Counted from the stretch's first letter, positions 8,381-17,332 are shown. The stretch is 64,000 bases of DNA from Nocardia acidivorans NBRC 108247 (GCF_001625085.1 NZ_BDAW01000006.1:86902-150901), one strand, 5' to 3'. A program made the numbers and translations. The notes: a model not told the origin generated them from the sequence alone.

Positions 8381-9271
8381 ATGACCAAGATCGCCTTCAT
8401 CGGACTGGGAATCATGGGCAGTCCGATGGCCGTCCACCTGGCCACCGCCGGCCACCTGGTGACCGGCTTCAACCCCACCACGATCAAGGCCGCCCCGCTG
8501 GTCGCCGCGGGCGGCCGCGCCACCACCTCGATCGCCGACGCGGTGCGCGGCGCGGAGGTGATCTGCGTGATGGTGCCCGACTCGCCGGATGTGCGGGACG
8601 TGCTGACGGGGGCCAAGGGGGTGTTCGACAGCGCCGAGCCGGGCGCGCTGATCATCGACTTCTCCACCATCCGGCCCGATGTCGCCGTCGAACTCGCGGA
8701 TCAGGCCGCCGCGCGCGGATTCCGGCTGCTCGACGCTCCGGTCTCCGGGGGAGAGGCGGGCGCGGTCGCGGGCACGCTGTCCGTCATGGTCGGCGGCGCG
8801 GTCGCGGACTTCGACGCGGCGCGGCCCATTCTCGACCTGGTCGCCGAAACCGTTGTGCACGTGGGCCCCAGCGGCTCCGGGCAGACCGTCAAGGCCGCCA
8901 ACCAGCTGATTGTCGCGGCCAATATCCAGGCGCTCGCCGAGGCGGTGATCTTCCTCGAGGCGCACGGGGTGGACCTCGACGCCGCCCTGCGCGTGCTCGG
9001 TGGGGGACTGGCCGGTTCGAAGGTCTTGGAGCAGAAACAGGGCAATATGCTTTCGCGATCCTTCGCGCCCGGATTCCGAATCGACCTGCACCACAAGGAT
9101 TTGGGCATTGTGACCGCCGCCGCGCACCAAGCCGGGCTGGTGCTGCCGCTCGGATCGCTGGTCGCCGAATTGCTCACGGACGCCCGATCGCACGGCGACG
9201 GCGGCCTGGACCACAGCGCCCTGCTGCGCGGGGTGGAGCGCCGGAGCGGACGCGCGGACGGGGAGAACTGA
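8381..9271 (+). CDS. glxR: 2-hydroxy-3-oxopropionate (tartronate semialdehyde) reductase
   Basis: Beta-hydroxyacid dehydrogenase of 296 residues. It has the N-terminal dinucleotide motif IAFIGLGIMGSPMAVHLATA, the substrate signature DAPVSGGEAGAVAGTLSVMV near 120, and the catalytic-lysine segment GQTVKAANQLIV near 168-180. The family reduces tartronate semialdehyde to glycerate after glyoxylate carboligase, in purine/allantoin and glycolate breakdown. The IclR regulator fits this; carboligase and hydroxypyruvate isomerase are not in the window. A weak AGGGA precedes the ATG. Close relatives (3-hydroxyisobutyrate dehydrogenase) cannot be excluded. Confidence 0.82.
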   Translation: MTKIAFIGLGIMGSPMAVHLATAGHLVTGFNPTTIKAAPLVAAGGRATTSIADAVRGAEVICVMVPDSPDVRDVLTGAKGVFDSAEPGALIIDFSTIRPDVAVELADQAAARGFRLLDAPVSGGEAGAVAGTLSVMVGGAVADFDAARPILDLVAETVVHVGPSGSGQTVKAANQLIVAANIQALAEAVIFLEAHGVDLDAALRVLGGGLAGSKVLEQKQGNMLSRSFAPGFRIDLHHKDLGIVTAAAHQAGLVLPLGSLVAELLTDARSHGDGGLDHSALLRGVERRSGRADGEN

Positions 9272-9279
9272 GGGCACGC

Positions 9280-9452
9280 ATGCGGGCCGTGGACGCCGCG
9301 GTCCTGCCGGCGGCCCTGCGCAACACCACCCGGATCGAACCCGGGGACGTGCTGCTCGCCGGCCGTCCCGCGGGCGCCGGACCCGGCCGGGCGACCTCGT
9401 GGAGGTCGAGATCTCCGGAGTCGGCGTAGTGCGCGATACGGTCGGTGGCTGA
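9280..9452 (+). pseudogene. C-terminal remnant of a fumarylacetoacetate-hydrolase-family gene
   Basis: ATG 9280 leads into RIEPGDVLLAGRPAGAGPG. After about 9390 the frame must shift by one base to continue DLVEVEISGVGVVRDTVGG to TGA 9450-9452. Together this is the C-terminal signature of FAH-family hydrolases (PGDVILTGTPAGVG...PGDLVEVEISGVG). Only the last 55 or so residues remain and a base is missing in the CCGGG run, so it is a relic. It lies 8 bp after the reductase stop codon and was presumably an operon member. Confidence 0.75.
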
Positions 9453-9488
9453 AGTCGACCGTGACGCTGCGGTCTCGGTATCAGGGGA

Positions 9489-10466
9489 TCAGGGGATCAG
9501 CACGACTTTGCCCGTGGTGGCTCGGGTTTCGAGGGCGCGATGGGCGGCGGCGGCCTGGGCGAGGGGGAAGCGGTGCAGGTCGGGGCGGAGGTGACCGGCC
9601 GCCGCCTGGGCCAGGGCGGTGTCCTCCAGTGCGCGCATTCCGCCGGGGAGGGCGAACATGCGTGGGCCCAGCACCGATTCGGAGATGATCTTGCGTGCGG
9701 CGAGGGCGGCCTCGTCGATGCGCGCGGGTCCGGCGGCGAAGCCGTAGGTGAGGTGCTGTGCGCCGTCGGCGAGCAGATCCAGTGCGGCGGGCGTGATTTC
9801 GCCGCCCACACCGTCGAAGAGCAGGGTGGCCGGGCGGTCGCCGTATGCGGCGCGGATTCGATCCGCCCAGTCGGGGAGCCGGTAGTCCACGGCCAGATCC
9901 GCGCCGTTGCGGGCTACCAGGTCCACCTTCTCCGGGCCGCCCGCCGAGCCGATCACGGTGGCGCCGGCGTTCTTCAGATACTGCACCAGCAGGGTGCCGA
10001 TACCGCCCGCCGCCGCCAGCACGATGGCGACGGTCTCGGCGGAGATATCGGCGAATTGCAGTATGCCCAGGGCGGTTCGGCCGGTGCCGATCATGGCGAC
10101 CGCCTGCGCGGGGTCCAGGGTCTCCGGAATCTGCTGTAGCCGTTCGACTTCGGTGACCGCGACTTCGGCGTAGCCGCCGGGTACCTGGCCGATGTGCGCG
10201 ACAACCCTTGTCCCGAGCCAGCTTTCGTCGACGCCCTCGCCCAGCCCGTCGACGACACCCGCGATCTCCCGGCCCGGAATGGTGGGGAGCTCCGGCAGCG
10301 GGATCGGACCCATCACCCGGCCCGAACGGATGGTGGTGTCGATGAGGTGCACCCCCGAGGCCGCGACGGCGATGCGCACCTGACCGGGACCGGGCTCGGG
10401 GTCGGGCACCACCTCGTATTCGAGATTCGCGGCGGGGCCGAAGGCGTGCAGGCGGACGGCGTGCAT
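9489..10466 (-). CDS. Quinone-oxidoreductase-type medium-chain dehydrogenase
   Basis: NADPH-dependent MDR protein of 325 residues. The GroES-like N-terminal domain has [20 protein letters not shown] and GREIAGVV. The Rossmann segment [20 protein letters not shown] lies near 155-175. The cysteine/histidine zinc ligands of alcohol dehydrogenases are absent, as in quinone oxidoreductases. The C-terminal [20 protein letters not shown] is the usual family ending. It probably reduces quinones or activated alkenes. The gene lies between the urease pieces and faces ureF; a 12-bp palindrome precedes its start. Confidence 0.87.
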   Translation of the reverse strand: MHAVRLHAFGPAANLEYEVVPDPEPGPGQVRIAVAASGVHLIDTTIRSGRVMGPIPLPELPTIPGREIAGVVDGLGEGVDESWLGTRVVAHIGQVPGGYAEVAVTEVERLQQIPETLDPAQAVAMIGTGRTALGILQFADISAETVAIVLAAAGGIGTLLVQYLKNAGATVIGSAGGPEKVDLVARNGADLAVDYRLPDWADRIRAAYGDRPATLLFDGVGGEITPAALDLLADGAQHLTYGFAAGPARIDEAALAARKIISESVLGPRMFALPGGMRALEDTALAQAAAGHLRPDLHRFPLAQAAAAHRALETRATTGKVVLIP

Positions 10467-10490
10467 ACAGACTCCTGGAGCTCGAAAACT

Positions 10491-10502
10491 GACCGTACGG
10501 TC
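10491..10502. promoter_or_regulatory. Perfect 12-bp palindrome upstream of the quinone oxidoreductase gene
   Basis: GACCGTACGGTC is fully self-complementary and lies 25 bp from the oxidoreductase start and 88 bp from ureF. Palindromes of this form are common TetR-family binding sites. Which regulator binds is unknown. Confidence 0.45.
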
Positions 10503-10590
10503 CCAGCTTGCAACCTCGACAGTGGTTCAGGTCAAGCGATCGGTTCGGGTCCGCTTAAGATTCAGCGATGCGATACCAGCAGGTGCGGCG

Positions 10591-11223
10591 ATGAGTCTGG
10601 CCACGCTCTTGACCCTGGCGGACTCCCGGCTGCCCATCGGCGGGCATGTGCACTCCGGCGGGGTGGAGGAGGCGGTCTCCTCGGGATTGCTGCGCGACGT
10701 GGCCTCGGTGGAGCTGTATTTACGCCGCCGGATCCGGACCTCGGGCGCGGTCGCGGCCTCGTTGGCGGCGGCGGTGTGCGCGGGGGCGATCGATCCGGCG
10801 CGCGCCGAACTCGAAGCCGATGCCCGGGCGCCCTCCCCGTCGGCCCGCACCGCTTCGCGGGCGCAGGGGCGCGGGCTGCTGCGCCTGGCGAAACAGGTGT
10901 GGCCGCAGGCGGATTGGCAGCCCCTGGGTCCGCGTCCGCATCTCTCGACCGTGTTCGGTGTCGTCGGCGCGGTGTCCGGGGCGTCCCCGGAGGAGATCGC
11001 CGGGGTCATGGTCTATACGACCATGACCGGTGCGGCCACGGCTGCCCAGCGACTGCTTGCCCTGGATCCCGCCGCGGTGGCGGCCTGCACCATTCGGCTC
11101 GGCGAGGTCTGCGATCGCACCGCGCGGGCGGCCGGCAAGGGCCTAATGGCGCTGTCCGATCCGCTCCAGGATGTGCTCGCCGAGCGTCATCTGGTCCGGG
11201 ATATGCCGCTTTTCGCGTCCTGA
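10591..11223 (+). CDS. ureF: Urease accessory protein UreF
   Basis: Helical protein of 210 residues that joins UreD and UreG to load nickel into apo-urease. The N-terminal [20 protein letters not shown] is the family signature, and the C-terminal [11 protein letters not shown]... followed by FAS is usual in actinobacterial UreF. The ATG at 10591 fits homologues; the frame is open further upstream to GTG 10522, but without homology. It begins the separated ureFGD cluster. Confidence 0.94.
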   Translation: MSLATLLTLADSRLPIGGHVHSGGVEEAVSSGLLRDVASVELYLRRRIRTSGAVAASLAAAVCAGAIDPARAELEADARAPSPSARTASRAQGRGLLRLAKQVWPQADWQPLGPRPHLSTVFGVVGAVSGASPEEIAGVMVYTTMTGAATAAQRLLALDPAAVAACTIRLGEVCDRTARAAGKGLMALSDPLQDVLAERHLVRDMPLFAS

Positions 11224-11297
11224 CCTGCGCGGACGGACCGGGTAACAAGCGCTTTACCTGCATCGGCCAGGATAGGCGGGGAAAGGAGCACACTCAT

Positions 11298-12008
11298 ATG
11301 CCACCTCATTTCATCGACGGGGAACCGCACGATCACCACGACCGGCCCAAGCGCGAGCGCACGCCCGGCGAACCGGTGCGCATCGGTATCGGCGGACCGG
11401 TCGGTTCGGGTAAGACCGCGCTTGTGGCGGCGCTCTGCCGCGAACTGCGCGATGAGCTGTCCCTGGCCGTGCTGACCAATGACATCTACACCACCGAGGA
11501 CGCGGACTTCCTGCGCCGTAATGCGGTGCTGGCCGATGAGCGCATCACCGCGGTGCAGACCGGCGGCTGCCCGCACACCGCCATTCGCGATGACATCACC
11601 GCGAACCTGGACGCCATCGACGATCTCATCGAGGCGAATCCGCCGCTGGACCTGATCCTGGTGGAATCCGGCGGCGACAATCTCACCGCCACTTTCTCCT
11701 CGGGCCTGATCGACGCCCAGATCTTCGTGGTCGACGTCGCGGGCGGCGATAAGGTGCCGCGCAAGGGTGGACCGGGCGTGACCTGGTCCGATCTCCTGGT
11801 CATCAACAAGACCGACCTGGCCCCGATGGTGGGCGCGGATCTGAGTGTGATGGACCGTGATTCGACCAAGGTGCGCGAGGGCCGCCCCTTCGTCTTCACC
11901 TCGTTGACGCGGGATCCGGCGGCGACCCCGGTGCTGAACTGGGTGCGCGAACAGCTGCGCCTGGCCGCCGAACAGGATGCGGCGACCGGTGCGGCGCACA
12001 CGCACTGA
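11298..12008 (+). CDS. ureG: Urease accessory GTPase UreG
   Basis: SIMIBI-class GTPase of 236 residues that drives nickel delivery to urease. The P-loop is [13 protein letters not shown] near residues 32-44. Further motifs are [27 protein letters not shown] (nickel/CPH motif), LVESGGDNL and the guanine-specific INKTDLAP. The N-terminus [16 protein letters not shown] is histidine-rich, as in UreG proteins that bind nickel. A strong AAAGGAG at 11282-11288 sets the start, although the frame is open far upstream. Gap to ureF is 74 bp. Confidence 0.96.
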   Translation: MPPHFIDGEPHDHHDRPKRERTPGEPVRIGIGGPVGSGKTALVAALCRELRDELSLAVLTNDIYTTEDADFLRRNAVLADERITAVQTGGCPHTAIRDDITANLDAIDDLIEANPPLDLILVESGGDNLTATFSSGLIDAQIFVVDVAGGDKVPRKGGPGVTWSDLLVINKTDLAPMVGADLSVMDRDSTKVREGRPFVFTSLTRDPAATPVLNWVREQLRLAAEQDAATGAAHTH

Positions 12009-12016
12009 GGTCGGCC

Positions 12017-12670
12017 GTGCGCACTGAGCTGCGCATCGACGCGACCGCCGGGGCGCTGCCGCGGATTCACGCGGTGGGTGGTCTGGCGGCGCGTCGTACC
12101 GGAGTCGACACCGTGCATCTGATCGGTACGGCCGCAACGCCTTTGGGCGGGGATGAGCTGGATATCCGGATCACGGTGGGTGTGGGCGCGCGATTGCTGG
12201 TGCGCTCGGTGGCCGCCACCATCGCGCTACCGGGTAGACAGACGCGCAAGTCGTTCGCGCACTGGCATTTCGAGGTGGCCGCCGGTGGCGAGCTGGATTT
12301 CGATCCGGAGCCGACCGTGGTCGCCGGGGGTGCGGAGCATGAGACGCTCACCACGGTGCGGTTGGAAGCCGGTGCGCTGCTACGGCTTCGGGAGCGGGTG
12401 CAGGTCGGGCGCATCGGCGAGGAGCACGGGTATTGGTCGGGAGAGTTGAATGCCGATGTCAGGGACCTGCCGCTGCTGCGGCATCGCCTGGATCTGGGCG
12501 CGGAAGCCTGCACCGATGACGCGCTCTCGGGACCTCGTGCGCTGGAGAGCATTCTGACCTATCCCGATGCCCGTGCGGTCGAGACCACCGGTCTGGACGC
12601 GGCGCTGCTACCCCTGGCGGCGGGCGGGACGCTCTTCACCCGCACCGCGAATCTCCTGCGCGTCCGGTGA
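12017..12670 (+). CDS. ureD: Urease accessory protein UreD (UreH)
   Basis: Protein of 217 residues that binds apo-urease and recruits UreF/UreG. Recognisable parts are GGLAARRTGVDTVHLIGTAA, GVGARLLVRSVAATIALPG, WHFEVAAGGELDFDPEPTVV and GYWSGELNADV. It starts at GTG 12017, 8 bp after the ureG stop, so it is cotranscribed. It is the last gene of the urease accessory cluster and is followed by a strong hairpin. Confidence 0.93.
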   Translation: MRTELRIDATAGALPRIHAVGGLAARRTGVDTVHLIGTAATPLGGDELDIRITVGVGARLLVRSVAATIALPGRQTRKSFAHWHFEVAAGGELDFDPEPTVVAGGAEHETLTTVRLEAGALLRLRERVQVGRIGEEHGYWSGELNADVRDLPLLRHRLDLGAEACTDDALSGPRALESILTYPDARAVETTGLDAALLPLAAGGTLFTRTANLLRVR

Positions 12671-12700
12671 ATTCGGGCCGATGGGCTGCGCGGACTATGC

Positions 12701-12733
12701 GGCGGGAACCGGACCTCACCCCCGGTTCCCGCC
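12701..12733. terminator. Hairpin between ureD and the convergent secreted-protein gene
   Basis: GGCGGGAACCGG (12701-12712), a 9-nt loop, and CCGGTTCCCGCC (12722-12733) form a perfect 12-bp stem. Its place between two converging genes suggests a two-way terminator, though there is no T-run. Confidence 0.65.
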
Positions 12734-12780
12734 GCGTACGCGCTATCTCAGCCGCGTGAACGCTTATCGCCGAATCGAAC

Positions 12781-13557
12781 TCAGTTGGCGACGACGCGCG
12801 GTGGAGCATTGAACGCGTTGACCGCGCCCACCATCGCGCCCACCGCGGCACCGGCCGCGGCCGCGGGCAGAGCGATCACCGCGGCACCGGCCGCGGCACC
12901 CGCGGCGGGACCGGCGACCAAACCGACCGGGAACAGCGGCAGTCCGACCACGAGGCCCAGGGCCGCGCCGACGGTTGCCGAGGTGAGTGCGATCGGCATG
13001 GCGGCACTCGCTCCCGCCACCGCTCCCATGGCCGCGGTGCCGACGGTCTGTCCGGCAATGCGGTCGGAACGGCTGCGCTCCAACCCGATCGAGTCGAGGA
13101 ACGTCGCGAGATTCGCCTCGGTCTGAGCGGATTGGTCATTGATCTGGATCGCCTGTTCGCTGTCGATCCAGTTCGGCGCGTCGACCACCACATCGCCGAA
13201 CCGGAACTTCCCGGGCGGCGGGGCGATGGGCGGCACCGCGGGCACCGGAATCGGCGCGTGCAGTGCGCCGACGGGGGCCAGATAGCTCTTGTCCGGGGCC
13301 TGACGCGACCACTGGATCGAGCTCTTGGTGTCACCGGGGATTTGCAGGCCCTCGTACGGCATGACATTGGGCGCATCGGCGGCGGGCCACTGAGGTGCCG
13401 CGCCGTCGTGCTGCGCGACCGGATCAGATTGCACCGGTGCGGCATTGGCCGCGCCGGTTCCGACGATCGCCATGACTAGCGGAACCGCACCCGCCGCCAC
13501 TACGTTGCCAACCTTGTTGCGATGGGGGTTGAGGGCTCTGTGCTTGCCTGCGGCCAT
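12781..13557 (-). CDS. Secreted glycine-zipper protein, paralogue A
   Basis: About 258 residues from ATG 13557, chosen for AGAAAGG upstream and a clear signal peptide (basic start, then hydrophobic VVAAGAVPLVMAIVGTGAAN, AxA cleavage after NAAP). The mature part is proline-rich, then holds a conserved block, KFRFGDVVV...EQAIQINDQSAQTEANLATF...LDSIGLERSRSDRIAGQTVG. It ends in a long Gly/Ala zipper (AGPAAGAAAGAAVIALPA...) able to insert in membranes. Function unknown. It is a tandem copy of the next gene, and the two also share their leader. Confidence 0.8.
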   Translation of the reverse strand: MAAGKHRALNPHRNKVGNVVAAGAVPLVMAIVGTGAANAAPVQSDPVAQHDGAAPQWPAADAPNVMPYEGLQIPGDTKSSIQWSRQAPDKSYLAPVGALHAPIPVPAVPPIAPPPGKFRFGDVVVDAPNWIDSEQAIQINDQSAQTEANLATFLDSIGLERSRSDRIAGQTVGTAAMGAVAGASAAMPIALTSATVGAALGLVVGLPLFPVGLVAGPAAGAAAGAAVIALPAAAAGAAVGAMVGAVNAFNAPPRVVAN

Positions 13558-13561
13558 ACAC

Positions 13562-13627
13562 GACCTTTCTTTGCCGGGGTGAACATCGACGCCCGACATT
13601 CGGACCCGTCGGCCAACCGGATTGGTC
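13562..13627 (-). promoter_or_regulatory. Leader of paralogue A, duplicated upstream of paralogue B
   Basis: GACCTTTCT (13562-13570) and CGACATTCGGACCC...CCGGATTGGTC (13594-13627) recur at the same distance from the start of paralogue B (14747-14755 and 14776-14811). Between them the sequence has diverged. They are likely conserved promoter and ribosome binding parts. Confidence 0.55.
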
Positions 13628-13696
13628 GAAAATCGGAGTCGCGTGATTCGTCCGCATTGCCGAAAGTTTGCTATTTGCTTGGGCATTCATGCGAAC

Positions 13697-13730
13697 GGGG
13701 CCGGAATCCCTGTTGCTGGATTCCGGCCCC
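13697..13730 (-). terminator. Hairpin after paralogue B
   Basis: GGGGCCGGAATCC (13697-13709), an 8-nt loop, and GGATTCCGGCCCC (13718-13730) make a perfect 13-bp stem just downstream of the paralogue B stop codon. A terminator is likely, despite the lack of a T-run. Confidence 0.7.
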
Positions 13731-13743
13731 GGCCAAACGACTA

Positions 13744-14742
13744 TCACTCGGCGATAGCTGCTCCGGCATCGTCCGCGCCGGCGACCGGCCCGTCGACCGA
13801 GGCGGCCGGAGCGGTCGCGGGCGCCATCACACCGTTCACCGCACCCACCGCCGCACCGATGCTCGCACCGATGGTGGCCGCGGGCACCGCGATGAGCGCG
13901 GCGGCGGCGGTCGCGCCCACGGTCGGGCCGACGACCCACCCGGCGGGGGCGAACGGCGTACCCACCATCGCCCCGATGAATCCGCCCATGACCGCTCCGG
14001 CGACCTCGACGGGCGCGGCCACACCGACGCCCACCGCGGCGCCGACCGCGGCGGTGCCGACGGTCGAGGCGGCGATGCGATCGGAGCGGCTCGGCTCGAA
14101 TCCGGCCGAATCGAGGGTGCGCGCGATATTCGCCTCGACACCCGCGGAGGTCTCATTGATCTGAGCCGCCTGCTCCGGTGTCAGGAAGGTCGGAATCGCG
14201 ATCTGGGTATCGCCGAACCGCAGCATGCCCTCGGGCGCCGCGATCGGCGCCACATCGGCCGCCTGCGCGGGATTCGGCATGCGCAGTTCCCGCACATCCA
14301 CCGCGGCCACCGGGCCGCGGGGGATATCGCGCACGCCGGTGGAGGAGTTGCGCCCGACCCGGATCACCGGGACGGGTTCGGTCGCGACCGGTTCCACGCC
14401 CTCGGCGGTGGGATCGGTGGTGATCACGGGTGCGGCCTCGGCGGCGGAGCCGGATTCGGCCGCGGTGGGCACGGTTTCACCGCGCAGTCCCTCCGCGACC
14501 ATCGGCGGCACCGGAACCGAGAGCTGCCCGAAGGGGGAGTCGAGCACGAGCCCGGACTGTGCGTCGGGCGCGGGTTGATTCTCCACCACCGTGGATTGGT
14601 TGTCCTCGGTGGTCACCGGGTCCGCCGCGGCGGTTCCGGTGTTTGCCAGGGCGGCTACCAGCGGCAGCGCTCCTGCGATGGCGAGAGAGCCGATGCGGAG
14701 GCGGCGTGGTGAAATCTGATCAGCCGGTTGGCGTTTGCCCAT
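13744..14742 (-). CDS. Secreted glycine-zipper protein, paralogue B
   Basis: Protein of 332 residues with a signal peptide (IGSLAIAGALPLVAALANTG, cleavage after TAAAD). It has a longer acidic, Pro/Thr-rich middle than paralogue A. It shares the block MLRFGDTQIAI...EQAAQINETSAGVEANIART...LDSAGFEPSRSDRIAASTVG and a Gly/Ala-zipper C-terminus. No catalytic motif is visible. The same orientation, the repeated leader and the conserved SRSDRIA core show a tandem duplication. A role in the cell envelope is inference. Confidence 0.8.
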   Translation of the reverse strand: MGKRQPADQISPRRLRIGSLAIAGALPLVAALANTGTAAADPVTTEDNQSTVVENQPAPDAQSGLVLDSPFGQLSVPVPPMVAEGLRGETVPTAAESGSAAEAAPVITTDPTAEGVEPVATEPVPVIRVGRNSSTGVRDIPRGPVAAVDVRELRMPNPAQAADVAPIAAPEGMLRFGDTQIAIPTFLTPEQAAQINETSAGVEANIARTLDSAGFEPSRSDRIAASTVGTAAVGAAVGVGVAAPVEVAGAVMGGFIGAMVGTPFAPAGWVVGPTVGATAAAALIAVPAATIGASIGAAVGAVNGVMAPATAPAASVDGPVAGADDAGAAIAE

Positions 14743-14875
14743 GGATGACCTTTCTCAGCGAATGTCGACAGATGTCGAACATTCGGATCCGGCTGGTGTG
14801 CCGGATTGGTCCCACTGCCGCCCGGTCAGGGCATTCGCGCGTGGCGCGCCGCCATCGCGGCGCACCTGCGTGTCG

Positions 14876-16306
14876 TTACGAGGCCTCCGCGGCCCTAGTG
14901 TTCGCTACGGATTTGCCACTCTCCGGAGCGGATTCGCCGCCGATCTGTTTGGCGAGTTCGCGCGCGTCGTCGGGCTTGTCGAGCGCCTCGAGTGCGAGCC
15001 TGGCGAACACCCACTGTTCGGTGGCGGCCATCTGACCGCGATGCCGGCCCAGGAACGAGGTGAACCACTCCAGCACGGTGACGAACCGGCTGCGGAAACC
15101 GACCAGGTAGTACAGGTGCAGCGCGAGCCACGCCAGCCAGGCGAAGAAACCGCTGAACTCCAGCTTGCCGATCTGGCACACCGCGTAGAACCGCGACACC
15201 GTGGCCATCGAACCCTTGTCGAAGTACTTGAAGGGCTTGCGCTCCTGCGGTTGCTGCTTGCCCTCGACCTCGGCCTTGATGGCCTTGGCCGCGTACGTGC
15301 CGCCCTGGATGGCGCCCTGCGCCTGTCCGGGCACGCCCGGCACCGACATGAGGTCGCCGACCACGAAGACGTTCGGATAGCCCTTGATGGTCAGATCGGG
15401 TTCGACCACCACGCGTCCGGCGCGGTCGGTCTCGGTGCCCTTGGAGTGCTCGGCCAGAATCTTGCCCAGGCCGCTGGCCTGCACACCGGCCGACCACACC
15501 TTGCAGGCAGATTCGATGCGCCGGGTGCCCTCGCCGTCCTTGATGGTGACCCCGCGCGCGTCCACATTGGTGACGATGGCGTTGAGCTGGATCTCCACGC
15601 CCATCTTCTCGAGCCGCTGATACGCCTTACCGCCGAGCTTGGGGCCCATCGGCGCGAGCACCGCGCCCGCGCCCTCGACCAGGATGACGCGCGCGTCGCG
15701 GGTGTCGATATTGCGGAAGGTGCCGTCCAGGGTGCGATCGGCGAGTTCGGCGATCTGCCCGGCCAATTCGACACCGGTCGGACCCGCGCCCACGACCACG
15801 AAGGTCATGAAGCGCTCGCGGGTCTCCTGATCGGTGGCCAGTTCGGCCTCCTCGAAGGAGCCCAGGATGCGCGCGCGGAGTTCGAGCGCATCGTCGATGG
15901 TCTTCATACCGGGGGCGTAGGTGGCGAAGTGATCGTTGCCGAAGTAGGACTGCTGCGCCCCGGCGGCGACGATGAGACTGTCGAACGGGGTGATGGTGTC
16001 CTGGTTCAGCAGGCGCGAGGTGACGGTGCCGCCCTCGACGTCGATATCGTCGACCTCACCCATGATCACCCGCACGTTCCGCTGTTTACGCAGCACGATG
16101 CGGGTGGCGGGGGCGATCTCACCGACCGAGAGAATACCGGTGGCCACCTGGTACAGCAGCGGCTGGAACAGGTGGGTGGAGGTCTTGGAGATGAGCGTGA
16201 TGTCGACGTCGGCCTTCCGCAGGTGCTTGCAAGCGAAGAGGCCGCCGAACCCGGAACCGATCACCACCACGCGGTGGCGCTGTGCGACGGAATTATCGGC
16301 GTTCAT
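14876..16306 (-). CDS. ndh: Type II NADH dehydrogenase (NDH-2)
   Basis: Membrane-associated flavoprotein of 476 residues that passes electrons from NADH to menaquinone without pumping protons. The FAD site is VVVIGSGFGGLFACKHL near 12-28. The NADH site is FVVVGAGPTGVELAGQIAE near 165-185. The quinone-site region is VFVVGDLMSVPGVPGQAQGA. Hydrophobic segments near 375-405 (FFAWLAWLALHLYYLVGF) match the C-terminal membrane anchor of NDH-2. The acidic tail is longer than in some relatives. It is a single gene 78 bp downstream of the beta-lactamase-like gene. Confidence 0.94.
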   Translation of the reverse strand: MNADNSVAQRHRVVVIGSGFGGLFACKHLRKADVDITLISKTSTHLFQPLLYQVATGILSVGEIAPATRIVLRKQRNVRVIMGEVDDIDVEGGTVTSRLLNQDTITPFDSLIVAAGAQQSYFGNDHFATYAPGMKTIDDALELRARILGSFEEAELATDQETRERFMTFVVVGAGPTGVELAGQIAELADRTLDGTFRNIDTRDARVILVEGAGAVLAPMGPKLGGKAYQRLEKMGVEIQLNAIVTNVDARGVTIKDGEGTRRIESACKVWSAGVQASGLGKILAEHSKGTETDRAGRVVVEPDLTIKGYPNVFVVGDLMSVPGVPGQAQGAIQGGTYAAKAIKAEVEGKQQPQERKPFKYFDKGSMATVSRFYAVCQIGKLEFSGFFAWLAWLALHLYYLVGFRSRFVTVLEWFTSFLGRHRGQMAATEQWVFARLALEALDKPDDARELAKQIGGESAPESGKSVANTRAAEAS

Positions 16307-16384
16307 CTAGTCCCTGCTCCTAGCCAGACGGTGAAACTACGACACTTCTCACGTCAAGGGTAGTGGGATGGTCGCCGGTTCAGC

Positions 16385-17257
16385 TCATCGACCCGCGAAG
16401 AGCAGCTGCGCTACCCGCGTGGTGGTCTCCGAGCCGTCGGTGTAGCTACCGTTGGGTCCCTGCTCGGTCATGATCGACAGGGTGTAGCGCTCACCGGGTC
16501 CGGCGAAGCCGACCGAATTGACCACCCAGCCGCCCTGCTCATCGGACCAGCCGTTCTTCAGGCCCGGCTGCATGGCCGCGCCCGCGCCCCAGACGCCCCA
16601 GTGCTGATTGGTGTCGACCCGGCGCATGCGGTCCACCAGGTAGGCGCGATCGTCCGGATGCATGCGGGTGAGCACGTTGTCCATCAGCCGATCCAGATCA
16701 TTGGGGGTGCACTGCTGGAAGCCCCAGTCCGGGAAGAGCTTGATCTGTTCGAGCGAGGTGGTGGGCTGCATCGGGACCAGCCCGGCCATCCCGTTGGCGC
16801 GGAAGGCGTTGTTGAACGCCATGCGATCGATGCCCGCGAACTTGTTCCACAGGATGTCGGCGGCATTGTCGTTGGAGGTTGCCAGCATGGACTCCATCAG
16901 GGCGCGGTCGCCCGGGTCCAGGGTGATGGCCCCGATCCGCGCGCGGTTCAGCAGATCCTCCGCGATCGCCAGTTTGATGGTGGAGGCGGTCCAGAACATG
17001 GTGTCCGAGTTGGCATTCCGGTAGATGCCACCGGAGACGCGGTCGCGCACCACATAGCCGGTGACGCCGGGTCGGCTCGCCAGATAGGTGTCGACCGCGG
17101 CGATTCTGTTGCTCAGATCGCAGTCGAATCCCGGCAGGCAGCCCTGCGCGAGCACCGGCCGGGCACCGGCGGTGGGGATGAATACCGTCGCGGCGGGAAT
17201 CACGGCAGCGGCGGCGAGAACGCAAGCGGAGGCGGCCACGCGGGAGCGCCGGGCCAT
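16385..17257 (-). CDS. Secreted serine beta-lactamase-like/penicillin-interacting protein
   Basis: About 290 residues from ATG 17257 with a signal peptide (VAASACVLAAAAVIPAATVF). The fold is class A beta-lactamase-like. It has the active-site serine in TASTIKLA (SxxK), the second motif in ATSNDNAAD (SxN) and, in place of KTG, KNG in PGLKNGWSD. An obvious omega-loop Glu166 motif is not seen, so true beta-lactam hydrolysis is doubtful; a role as a cell-wall hydrolase-like or binding protein is possible. The alternative upstream start at 17293 adds a cysteine-rich stretch without a ribosome site. Confidence 0.82.
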   Translation of the reverse strand: MARRSRVAASACVLAAAAVIPAATVFIPTAGARPVLAQGCLPGFDCDLSNRIAAVDTYLASRPGVTGYVVRDRVSGGIYRNANSDTMFWTASTIKLAIAEDLLNRARIGAITLDPGDRALMESMLATSNDNAADILWNKFAGIDRMAFNNAFRANGMAGLVPMQPTTSLEQIKLFPDWGFQQCTPNDLDRLMDNVLTRMHPDDRAYLVDRMRRVDTNQHWGVWGAGAAMQPGLKNGWSDEQGGWVVNSVGFAGPGERYTLSIMTEQGPNGSYTDGSETTTRVAQLLFAGR

Positions 17258-17332
17258 GGGAGAACGCACGATGAGACACAATAGACAGGACAATGCCCGA
17301 TGCGCACGTCTTGAGGGGATTTGTCGCTTGTG

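Noticed and set aside
10194..11297. Upstream extension of ureG
   Set aside because: It overlaps the oxidoreductase start and all of ureF in another frame; a strong ribosome site sets the start at 11298.
14735..16363. Long plus-strand open frame of 542 codons
   Set aside because: It is antisense to ndh, rich in His/Gly/Ala/Asp as expected from codon-bias shadow, and has no domain.
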